Under the pieces are notes generated by a model that worked only from the letters and a program-made list of their open reading frames with translations, had not been told where the DNA came from and made no database searches. Of a DNA stretch of 64,000 bases, positions 17,440-24,638 are shown one piece after another; the first letter of the stretch is position 1; every line of letters begins with the position of its first letter. The position numbers and the translations under genes are program-made. This DNA comes from Halomonas halophila. Its GTDB lineage: Bacteria > Pseudomonadota > Gammaproteobacteria > Pseudomonadales > Halomonadaceae. The stretch lies in NCBI RefSeq assembly GCF_030406665.1, contig NZ_CP129121.1, positions 1,488,001-1,552,000 of the forward strand, read 5' to 3'.

Positions 17440-17757
17440 ATGAGCAACAAGACCCTGCGCGACCTGCGCCAGCCCAGCACCACCGCTTCCGGCGGTGGTG
17501 AACCCCCCAGGATCGAATTCCCCTGCGACTACCCGGTCAAGGTCGTGGGCGACGCCGCCGAGGACTTCACCGCGGTGGTGTGCCAGGTGGTGACCCGCCA
17601 CGATCCCGAATTCGATGCCAACGCCATCCAGGTCGTGCCGAGCCGCAACGGGCGTTTCGTCTCGGTGCGCATCACCCTGCGCGCCACCGGCGAGGCTCAG
17701 CTCCAGGCCCTGTTCGCCGAGCTCAAGGCCTGTGAGCGCGTGCACATGGTGCTCTGA
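17440..17757 (+). CDS. ybeD: DUF493 (YbeD-like) protein
   Basis: A 105-residue cytoplasmic protein of the DUF493/YbeD family, which has an ACT-like ferredoxin fold and probably a regulatory role that is not settled. The family core IEFPCDYPVKVVGDA (24-38) and the C-terminal ALFAELKACERVHMVL segment are clear. It lies between dacA and lipB, as in enterobacteria, and its stop is one base away from the lipB start. That suggests a link with lipoate metabolism, but no activity can be assigned. Confidence 0.9.
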   Translation: MSNKTLRDLRQPSTTASGGGEPPRIEFPCDYPVKVVGDAAEDFTAVVCQVVTRHDPEFDANAIQVVPSRNGRFVSVRITLRATGEAQLQALFAELKACERVHMVL

Positions 17758-17758
17758 G

Positions 17759-18394
17759 ATGGTGTCTCTGACGCTGCATCGCCTCGGCCGGCAACCCTAC
17801 GAGCCGGTATGGCGGGCGATGAGCGAGCTGACCGATACCCGCGACGCCGAGACACCGGACCAGATGTGGCTGGTCGAGCACGACCCGGTGTTCACCCAGG
17901 GGCGTGCCGGCAAGCCCGAGCATCTGCTGATGCCCGGCGATATCCCGGTGGTGCAGACCGATCGCGGCGGCCAGGTCACCTATCATGGCCCCGGCCAGGT
18001 GGTGCTCTATCCGCTGCTGGACGTGCGACGCGCCGGCATCGGCGTGCGCGAGCTGGTCAGCGCGCTGGAGAATGCCGCCGTCGCGCTGCTGGCCGGGTAC
18101 GGCATCGAGGCCCATGCCCGTCCGGACGCCCCCGGTGTCTACGTGGGCGAGGCCAAGATCGCCTCGCTGGGCCTGCGAATCCGGCGTGGGGCGAGCTTCC
18201 ACGGCATCGCCCTGAACGTCGACGGCGATCTGTCGCCCTTCGGTCGCATCAATCCCTGCGGCTACGCCGGCCTGGCGATGACCCGGGTGGCCGATCTGGT
18301 GGATGACGCGCCGTCGGTGGCGGATGTCGGCGAAGCGCTCGCCGCCTGTCTGGCCCGTGAGCTGGATCGAGAGCTGGTGCCGGTGGAAGAGTAG
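17759..18394 (+). CDS. lipB: lipoyl(octanoyl) transferase
   Basis: A 211-residue enzyme that transfers octanoate from acyl carrier protein to the lipoyl domains of 2-oxoacid dehydrogenases and the glycine cleavage H protein. The motif DRGGQVTYHGPGQVVLYPL (about 64-82) and the lysine in GEAKIASLGLRIRRG mark the active site, as does the cysteine in INPCGYAGL. I set the start at 17759, one base after the ybeD stop; open frame further upstream overlaps ybeD and is not family-like. The partner lipA is convergent on the other side of a terminator. Confidence 0.94.
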   Translation: MVSLTLHRLGRQPYEPVWRAMSELTDTRDAETPDQMWLVEHDPVFTQGRAGKPEHLLMPGDIPVVQTDRGGQVTYHGPGQVVLYPLLDVRRAGIGVRELVSALENAAVALLAGYGIEAHARPDAPGVYVGEAKIASLGLRIRRGASFHGIALNVDGDLSPFGRINPCGYAGLAMTRVADLVDDAPSVADVGEALAACLARELDRELVPVEE

Positions 18395-18446
18395 GGCATT
18401 GCCCGGCCGGATGCTCGGATGAGGTCCAGGCCAGCCGATGCGCAAC

Positions 18447-18480
18447 GAAAAAGCCCGAGGCGTCTGCCTCGGGCTTTTTC
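18447..18480. terminator. bidirectional terminator between lipB and lipA
   Basis: GAAAAAGCCCGAGGC (18447-18461) pairs perfectly with GCCTCGGGCTTTTTC (18466-18480) around GTCT. A-run and T-run on opposite sides allow termination of both convergent genes. Confidence 0.92.
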
Positions 18481-18502
18481 ATGTCGGCGCCTGCGCGTTG
18501 CG

Positions 18503-19561
18503 TCAGCTGACGTTACGGGCGGGGATGATGTTCGGATCGGCCTGCTGGCCCGGCACCTCGGCGGGGGAGGCGAGCTCCAGGCCCAGGTTGTTGTTCTCGA
18601 ACACCCGGTCGGCGCGGTAGCTGGAGCGCACCAGCGGGCCGGACGGCACTTCCATGAAGCCCTTCTCGAGGCCCTTCTGGCGATAGTGCTCGAACTCCTC
18701 GGGGGTGACCCAGCGCTCCACCGGCAGGTGGTTGCGGGTCGGACGCAGGTACTGGCCGAGGGTGACGATGTCGACGCCGATCTCGCGCAGGTCGTCGAAG
18801 GTCTGCATGATCTCTTCCTCGGTCTCGCCGAGGCCGACCATCAGGCTGGTCTTGGTGATCACGTCCGGGCGATGGCGCTTGGCGTGGGCCAGCACCTCGA
18901 GGGTCTTGCGGTAGCCGGCGCGGGGGTCGCGCACGCGGTGGGTCAGGCGTTCCACGGTCTCGACGTTCTGGGCGAACACCTCGAGGCCGGCGTCCACCAC
19001 CTTCTCGATGGCGCTGGGCGCGCCGTCGAAGTCCGGCGTCAGGGCCTCCACTGCGACCTCGGGGGTGCGGGCCTTGATGGCGCGGATGCAGTCGGCATAG
19101 TGGCCGGCGCCGCCATCGGGCAGGTCGTCGCGGTCCACCGAGGTGAGCACGATGTAGCGCAGGCCCATCAGCTCCACCGACTTGGCGGTGTTCTCGGGTT
19201 CCTCGGTGTCCAGCCAGCCCTTGGGGTTGCCGGTGTCGACGGCACAGAAGCGGCAGGCCCGGGTGCACACCGAGCCCATCAGCATGATGGTGGCGGTGCC
19301 GTTGCTCCAGCACTCGCCCATGTTGGGGCAGTGGGACTCGGCGCAGACCGTGCTCAGCCGATGCTCGGCCACGTTCTTCTTCACGGCGTCGAAGCGCTCG
19401 CCGCCGGGGATCTGGGCCCGCAGCCACTTGGGCTTGCGGCCCAGTTCGGGGCTCTCTTCGGCCTGCTGGCGCGCCTTCATGCCATCCTTGATGGCCGTGG
19501 CGCCGTGTTCGTTGCGGTATTTCTCGCCGCTGGACACTGACTTGCTGGTGTTGTCGCTCAT
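18503..19561 (-). CDS. lipA: lipoyl synthase
   Basis: Radical-SAM enzyme of 352 residues that inserts two sulfurs into protein-bound octanoyl groups. Both iron-sulfur cluster motifs are present: CAESHCPNMGEC (auxiliary cluster, C-x4-C-x5-C) and CTRACRFC (CxxxCxxC, SAM cluster). The C-terminal SGPLVRSSYRAD, whose serine ligates the auxiliary cluster, is intact. I chose the ATG at 19561 because GGAGA lies ten bases upstream; a GTG at 19579 would put that site inside the gene. Unlike in E. coli, it faces lipB instead of following it. Confidence 0.95.
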   Translation of the reverse strand: MSDNTSKSVSSGEKYRNEHGATAIKDGMKARQQAEESPELGRKPKWLRAQIPGGERFDAVKKNVAEHRLSTVCAESHCPNMGECWSNGTATIMLMGSVCTRACRFCAVDTGNPKGWLDTEEPENTAKSVELMGLRYIVLTSVDRDDLPDGGAGHYADCIRAIKARTPEVAVEALTPDFDGAPSAIEKVVDAGLEVFAQNVETVERLTHRVRDPRAGYRKTLEVLAHAKRHRPDVITKTSLMVGLGETEEEIMQTFDDLREIGVDIVTLGQYLRPTRNHLPVERWVTPEEFEHYRQKGLEKGFMEVPSGPLVRSSYRADRVFENNNLGLELASPAEVPGQQADPNIIPARNVS

Positions 19562-19699
19562 GAGCTGGCGTTTCTCCACTCGGCGGCCGGTCGCCGCGCG
19601 TCTCGCCCTCGGGCGGCCGGTGGTGCTGTCTAGGATCTGTCTATCCGGAATCTTTGGGTGCTTAAACTACCATATTTGCTGTCCGGCTGGACAGGCGCC

Positions 19700-20686
19700 T
19701 CAGGAGAGGGCACTGGGCAGGCAGGCCACGCCGTGGCTGGGCAGGGGCGCGGGACCGGCGTCGAAATGGTGCTGCCATTCGTCCAGATGACGCCGCACGA
19801 AGCGCAGGAACAGCTCGGTGACCGGCGTGGGGAAGCGCTCCCGGTGGTAGACGGTGCACCAGGAATGTCGCAGCGGGAAGCCGGGCAGGTCGAGGGTCGC
19901 CAGCAGCCCGGCCTCGAGTTCCAGGCGCACCGCCAGGCGTGGCAGCACGGCCACCCCGAGCTGGGACATCACGCCCTGCTTGACCGCCTCGTTGGTGCCC
20001 ATCTCGATGGCGTGGTTGAGGCGCACGTCCTGGTCGGCGGCGAGCTCCTCCAGGGCGCCGCGCACGCCGGAGCCGGGTTCGCGCATCAAGAGGTAGTGGC
20101 GTGCGAGGTCCTCGAGCGTCGGTTGCCGTGCGTCGAGCAGCGGATGGCCCGGCCACACCACCGGGATCATCTCGTTGTCGAGGATCGGCATGAACTCCAG
20201 GGCGTCGTCGTCCGGCACCCGGGCCATGATCACCAGGTCGTCGCGGCGCTCGGCCAGTCGCTCCAGGGCCTGGCTGCGGTTGCACACCCGCAGGCGGATC
20301 TGGACGTTGGGATAGTGGGCGCGAAAGCGCGCCAGCAGGTGGGGCACCACGTACTGGGCGGTGGAGACCGCCGCCAGGTTGAGTTCGCCGGTGATGGTGC
20401 CCTCCAGATCGGAGAGGCTCATCTGCAGCCGCGAGATCTGGCCGAAGATGGCCTGGGTCGAGGCGGCCAGGGCATCGGCGGCGGGCAGGGCGTGCAGGGT
20501 GCGGCCGGCATACTTGAACAGTGGATGGCCGAGGGCCTGCTCGAGCTGGCGCACCTGGGCGCTGACCGCCGGCTGGGTCAGGCCCAGGGTCTCGGCCGCC
20601 CGGGAGTAGGACTGGCGTTCGTAGACGGCGCGGAATACCTGGAGCTGGCGGAAGGTCAGGCGGTTGAGCAGCTTGGGCGTGGTCAT
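19700..20686 (-). CDS. LysR-family transcriptional regulator
   Basis: A 328-residue regulator. The N-terminal winged helix-turn-helix (about 10-68) shows LTFRQLQVFRAVYERQSYS and LGLTQPAVSAQVRQLEQALG. The substrate-binding-like domain occupies roughly 95-300. The DNA-binding part is closest in feel to the CbbR/RbcR-type branch, but no carbon-fixation gene is near, so the effector is unknown. It is divergent from the biotin-carboxylase-like gene at 20836, which in LysR biology often means it controls that neighbour. The tail after residue 300 is proline/histidine-rich. Confidence 0.88.
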   Translation of the reverse strand: MTTPKLLNRLTFRQLQVFRAVYERQSYSRAAETLGLTQPAVSAQVRQLEQALGHPLFKYAGRTLHALPAADALAASTQAIFGQISRLQMSLSDLEGTITGELNLAAVSTAQYVVPHLLARFRAHYPNVQIRLRVCNRSQALERLAERRDDLVIMARVPDDDALEFMPILDNEMIPVVWPGHPLLDARQPTLEDLARHYLLMREPGSGVRGALEELAADQDVRLNHAIEMGTNEAVKQGVMSQLGVAVLPRLAVRLELEAGLLATLDLPGFPLRHSWCTVYHRERFPTPVTELFLRFVRRHLDEWQHHFDAGPAPLPSHGVACLPSALS

Positions 20687-20835
20687 GGATCATCCGTTGC
20701 GGCGGCGCGGGAGCGTCCGGCGGGGTGCCCGTTCATGCTAGCATCTCGAGCCTGCCCGCCGGTAATGTCCGACATTCGGCGCCTCCCGTTCGCCGCTCGC
20801 TCGGCCCCGTCGACTTCCGCCAGTGGAAACCGCTC

Positions 20836-21747
20836 ATGATCTCTTCGCACCCCCTTCCTCGCCGGCCGCTGATCGTGGGCGATGGCGTCGCGGCCCTGCG
20901 GCTGCGTCAGGCCGCCCGGGAGCTGGGCATCACGACCTACAGCGCCGAGGGTGAGCCCGAGGGGCTGGTGGCCAGGGCGCGAGAGCTCGGCTGTGATGCC
21001 CTGCATCCCGGCGAAACGCCGCCCTCGTATCAATGGCGGATGGCCACCGCCTGCCGCGAGGCCGGACTGCGCTTTCTCGGGCAGAGCAAGACGCTGCTCG
21101 CCGCCATGACCGACGAGGGGACCATGCGACGCCTGATGCAGGAGGCCGGATTGCCGCTGGCCCCGGTCGAGGCCACGGGGCCCCAGGTGCGCGTCTCGCT
21201 GCTGGCCGACGGCGCGGGCCGGGTGGTGCATCTGGCGCCGCGTCAGACGCTGCCGGACGGTTCGTCGCTGGCGCCGCTGGCCTGGCTGACGCCCGAGCGA
21301 AGCGCCTACCTCGGCCGGCTGGCCGGGCAGGGCGTGGCGGCGCTCGGGGCGACGGGGCTGGTCGAGGCGAGGTTTCGCGTGGTCGACAATGCGGTGGGCT
21401 TCGATGCCCTGGCGCCCGGGCCGAACGGTGAGGAAGCCCTCGACGAGTCGCTGTTCGGCCTCGACCCGCTGCTGACCCAGTGGCGCCTTTGGAGTGGCGA
21501 GCGGCTGGGCGAGCGCCAGAGTGGCCTGCGCGCCCGGGGGCATGCCCGGCTGTGGCGTCTGACCCTGCCCGAGGGCGCGCGTCTCGACGGCGGCCCCGGC
21601 GTTCGTCTGGACAGCGCCGGTCCCGGTCATGCCTCGCGGCTGGTGGTCTGGGGGCGGCGCCCCGGGGATCTTCACGGGCGGACGCGGCGGGCGCTGTCGG
21701 CCCTGCTGGGAGAGGACGAGGCGCGGAAGCGCCTGGCCGATGACTGA
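20836..21747 (+). CDS. truncated, degenerate biotin-carboxylase-like (ATP-grasp) protein
   Basis: A 303-residue protein that lines up with AccC in order. Residues 11-60 match its N-domain (LIVGDGVAALRL...ALHPGE, compare 'AIHPGYG'), and 79-108 match FLGQSKTLLAAMTDEGTM...GLPLAP (AccC 'F.GPS...I..MGDK....M...GVP..P'). Residues 118-138, 150-180 and 215-290 match later parts, including LRARGHARLWRL. The ATP-grasp lid (about 70 residues in AccC with the glycine-rich loop) is missing between residues 111 and 118. AccC Lys116 is replaced by Glu94, and the metal-binding E-x-N-x-R motif is absent. Carboxylation activity is therefore unlikely. The start is the ATG at 20836; frame extends upstream to 20725. 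It could be a binding or regulatory protein for the DUF3141 gene 114 bp downstream. Confidence 0.55.
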   Translation: MISSHPLPRRPLIVGDGVAALRLRQAARELGITTYSAEGEPEGLVARARELGCDALHPGETPPSYQWRMATACREAGLRFLGQSKTLLAAMTDEGTMRRLMQEAGLPLAPVEATGPQVRVSLLADGAGRVVHLAPRQTLPDGSSLAPLAWLTPERSAYLGRLAGQGVAALGATGLVEARFRVVDNAVGFDALAPGPNGEEALDESLFGLDPLLTQWRLWSGERLGERQSGLRARGHARLWRLTLPEGARLDGGPGVRLDSAGPGHASRLVVWGRRPGDLHGRTRRALSALLGEDEARKRLADD

Positions 21748-21782
21748 GTCTGGTCTCGCGTCGTGGCGATGTCTGGGTTATA

Positions 21783-21796
21783 TTGCATTGCAGCAA
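21783..21796. promoter_or_regulatory. TTGC-N6-GCAA dyad upstream of the DUF3141 gene
   Basis: TTGCATTGCAGCAA sits in the 114-bp gap before the DUF3141 gene, 66 bp from its start. It is a TGC/GCA-rich dyad of the kind bound by regulators of polyhydroxyalkanoate granule genes (PhaR-type). The assignment is inference from pattern and context. Confidence 0.35.
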
Positions 21797-21861
21797 AGGC
21801 GGTTCGGCGCTGGAGGCGTGTCCGCCTTTCCCCCCATGGCGACCCATGGAGTGCCGATACG

Positions 21862-24408
21862 ATGATGCCCCTCATGACGACCCTGCCTCCCGCCCTGGCG
21901 TCCTGGATGGACCCCTTCGGCTTCGGCCGTGCGGCCTTCGACTACTGGCGCGACGGCCTGGAGCGCAGCACGCTCTACCTGGATGTCATGCGCGAGCGTG
22001 GCAACCAGTACCTGGAACACATCGAGAAGACCAAGCCCAACGTGCTCGGCTTCGACGCCGACGTGCTGGTGGACGGGCGCGATCTGCCGCGCCCGGTCAA
22101 CTACGAGCTGATGCGGGTCCTGCCCCCCGAGGGGGTGGAGACCGATCCCCTGATGCGGCCTTTCGTGGTCGTCGACCCGAGGGCCGGCCACGGGCCGGGG
22201 ATCGGCGGTTTCAAGCCGGACAGCGAGCTCGGCGTCGCGCTGCGTGCCGGCCATCCCTGCTATTTCATCGGCTTTTTGCCTTACCCCGAACCCGGCCAGA
22301 CGGTCGAGGACGTGGTCGACGCCGAGGTGGCCTTCCTGCGTCACGTGATCTCGCTGCATACGGATACCGCCGAGAAGCCGATGGTGGTCGGTAACTGCCA
22401 GGCCGGCTGGCAGATCATGATGGCCGCGGCGCTGGAGCCCGAGGTGTTCGGGCCGATCCTGATCGCCGGGGCGCCACTGTCCTACTGGGCCGGCCACCGC
22501 GGTCAGGCGCCGATGCGCTACACCGGCGGGATGACCGGCGGCAGCTGGGTGACCTCCCTGCTCAGTGACCTGGGCGACGGTCTGTTCGACGGCGCCTGGC
22601 TGGTGCAGAACTTCGAACGACTGAACCCGGCCAATACCTGGTGGAGCAAGCAGTACCACCTGTATTCCCGCGTCGATACCGAGGCCGAGCGCTACCTGGA
22701 CTTCGAGCGCTGGTGGGGCGGCCATGTGGTGCTGGGCGGCCAGGAGATCCAGTACATCGTCGACAACCTGTTCGTCGGCAATCGCCTCTCCACCGCTCAG
22801 ATGGTGACCGCCGACGGCCGGCGCATCGACCTGCGCAACCTGCGCTCGCCGGTGGTGGTGTTCTGCTCGCGGGGAGACGACATCACGCCGCCGCCCCAGG
22901 CGCTCGGCTGGGTACAGGATCTCTACGAAGACACCGACGACCTGGTCGCCAACGACCAGACCATCGTCTACTGCGTGCACGACACCACCGGGCATCTGGG
23001 CATCTTCGTGTCGGGCAGCGTGTCGCGCAAGGAGCACGCCGAGTTCACCGCCAACATGGATTACATCGACGTGCTGCCGCCGGGGCTCTACGAGACCGCG
23101 ATCTCGCGGGCCGAGGATCGTCCCGATGCGGAGCTCATCGAGCGCGACTACCTGCTCGAGTTCCAGCCGCGCAGCGTGGCGGAACTGGATCGGGAGATTC
23201 AGCACCGGGACGACGACGAGCGACGCTTCGCCACCGTGGCTCGGGTCTCCGAGATCCATCAGGGCCTTTACCGGACCTTCCTCCAGCCCTGGGTGAAGGC
23301 GCTGGCCACGCCCGAGTCCGCCCACTGGATGCGTCGCATGCATCCCAACCGGATGGGCTACCGACTGCTCTCCGATCGCAACCCGCTGATGGTGCCGGTG
23401 CCGGTGCTGGCCGACCGGGTCCGCCGCGATCGTCACGAAGTTGGCGAGGACAACGTCTTTCGCGCCCTCGAGGGCGTGGTGTCGAGCCAGATCACCCATG
23501 CCCTGGAGGCCTGGCGCGAGCTGCGTGACCGCAGCCTCGAGCGCTGGTTCCAGGATGTCTACGGCCAGCCGCTGTTGCAGGTGCTGGTCGGCCTCGGCGG
23601 CGACGCGCCGGTCAGACGTCATCCGGGCGCCGAGCCGGAGCAGCGTCGCTTCGTGCAGCAGCGCCGGCAGGCGATGCACGAGAAGGTGGCGGAAGGCGGC
23701 AGCCACGAGGCGGTGATGCGCTCGGTGATCTACGTGCTGGGCGGGGCGCCCGCCACCGACGGGCGCAACTTCCAGCGCCTGCGGGCCTCGCGTGCCGAGC
23801 TGGAGCCGGATGCCCGGCTGGCCGACTTCAAGCACCTGGTGCGCGAGCAGTTCTTCATCCTCGAGCAGGACCGCGAGCTGGCGCTGGAGGCGATTCCGAC
23901 GCTGCTGGAAGGGCTCGCGGCCGACGAGATCGACGCGCATCTGGAGCACATCGATCACGTGCTGGCGGCCAGCGGTGAGCTGAGCGAGCGTGCCGCCAGG
24001 CGCTTCGCACGCATTCGTACGCTGTTCGAGAGCGCCCGGCCCGAGGCTCCGGCGCCATCGTCCTCGCCCGACGACACGCCCGGGGAAGGCGGAACGTCCG
24101 GGTCGGCCAAGCCGGCCGCCGCTCAGTCGGAAGCGTCTTCGGCCTCTGATGCTCCTGCGCCATCGGCGTCGACCCAGGTCGCCGAAACGCCTGAAGCGCC
24201 GAAGACGGGCCCGGCCGCCAGGAAGGCCGCTCCGGCCAGGGATGCCACGGCCAAGAGCGCTCCGAGCAAGGCGGCTACGGCGTCCAAGACCGCTTCGTCA
24301 GAGGCGTCCGCCAAGGCCGAGGAATCGCCGGCCAAGAGCGGGACGCGCCGCAGCGGCACGCGTCAGGCCGCCGCGCGGCGACGCAAGTCGCCTCCGTCCG
24401 ACGACTGA
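21862..24408 (+). CDS. DUF3141 (PHA-synthase-like alpha/beta-hydrolase) protein with histone-like tail
   Basis: An 848-residue protein. Residues 95-420 form an alpha/beta-hydrolase region with the nucleophile elbow GNCQAGW (Cys179), resembling the cysteine lipase box of PHA synthases. FCSRGDDITPPP (acid) and VHDTTGHLGIF (His) complete a plausible Cys-Asp-His triad. Residues 430-720 are the helical DUF3141 remainder. Residues about 725-848 are a low-complexity Ala/Lys/Ser/Pro tail with many 'SKAA/AKS' steps, ending in RRSGTRQAAARRRK; such tails bind DNA in histone-H1-like, AlgP and PhaM proteins. It may be a second PHA synthase or a granule protein that tethers to the nucleoid (inference). GGAG lies ten bases before the ATG at 21862. 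Confidence 0.8.
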   Translation: MMPLMTTLPPALASWMDPFGFGRAAFDYWRDGLERSTLYLDVMRERGNQYLEHIEKTKPNVLGFDADVLVDGRDLPRPVNYELMRVLPPEGVETDPLMRPFVVVDPRAGHGPGIGGFKPDSELGVALRAGHPCYFIGFLPYPEPGQTVEDVVDAEVAFLRHVISLHTDTAEKPMVVGNCQAGWQIMMAAALEPEVFGPILIAGAPLSYWAGHRGQAPMRYTGGMTGGSWVTSLLSDLGDGLFDGAWLVQNFERLNPANTWWSKQYHLYSRVDTEAERYLDFERWWGGHVVLGGQEIQYIVDNLFVGNRLSTAQMVTADGRRIDLRNLRSPVVVFCSRGDDITPPPQALGWVQDLYEDTDDLVANDQTIVYCVHDTTGHLGIFVSGSVSRKEHAEFTANMDYIDVLPPGLYETAISRAEDRPDAELIERDYLLEFQPRSVAELDREIQHRDDDERRFATVARVSEIHQGLYRTFLQPWVKALATPESAHWMRRMHPNRMGYRLLSDRNPLMVPVPVLADRVRRDRHEVGEDNVFRALEGVVSSQITHALEAWRELRDRSLERWFQDVYGQPLLQVLVGLGGDAPVRRHPGAEPEQRRFVQQRRQAMHEKVAEGGSHEAVMRSVIYVLGGAPATDGRNFQRLRASRAELEPDARLADFKHLVREQFFILEQDRELALEAIPTLLEGLAADEIDAHLEHIDHVLAASGELSERAARRFARIRTLFESARPEAPAPSSSPDDTPGEGGTSGSAKPAAAQSEASSASDAPAPSASTQVAETPEAPKTGPAARKAAPARDATAKSAPSKAATASKTASSEASAKAEESPAKSGTRRSGTRQAAARRRKSPPSDD

Positions 24409-24638
24409 GGCTCATCCGTCCTGGCTTTGCGCCCCTGCCGGTTTGCCGGCGGGGGCGCCTGCGTTTGGGGTGGCGCTTGCCGAGCCGGAGGCGGACGTCT
24501 AGGGTCAAAGGCCCGGCGATCCCGTGACTGGCGTGTCGGCTGGCGCTGGGGTAGGGTAAGCGCATTTTTCACCCGCCAACGGGTGACCCGATTCCGTTCG
24601 ACGCGGGGATTCCCGCGCCTACTGACGTTTGGAGCACT
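24409..24638 (+). other. intergenic region between the DUF3141 gene and topA
   Basis: 230 bp. A hairpin at 24431-24456 (GCCCCTGCCGG / CCGGCGGGGGC, one G-T pair, loop TTTG) may end the DUF3141 transcript. No gene is seen in the rest, which should hold the topA promoter. Confidence 0.5.

Noticed and set aside
24030..24408. Ala/Lys-rich tail of the DUF3141 protein considered as a separate histone-like gene
   Set aside because: It is in the same uninterrupted frame with no internal ribosome site before a start codon.
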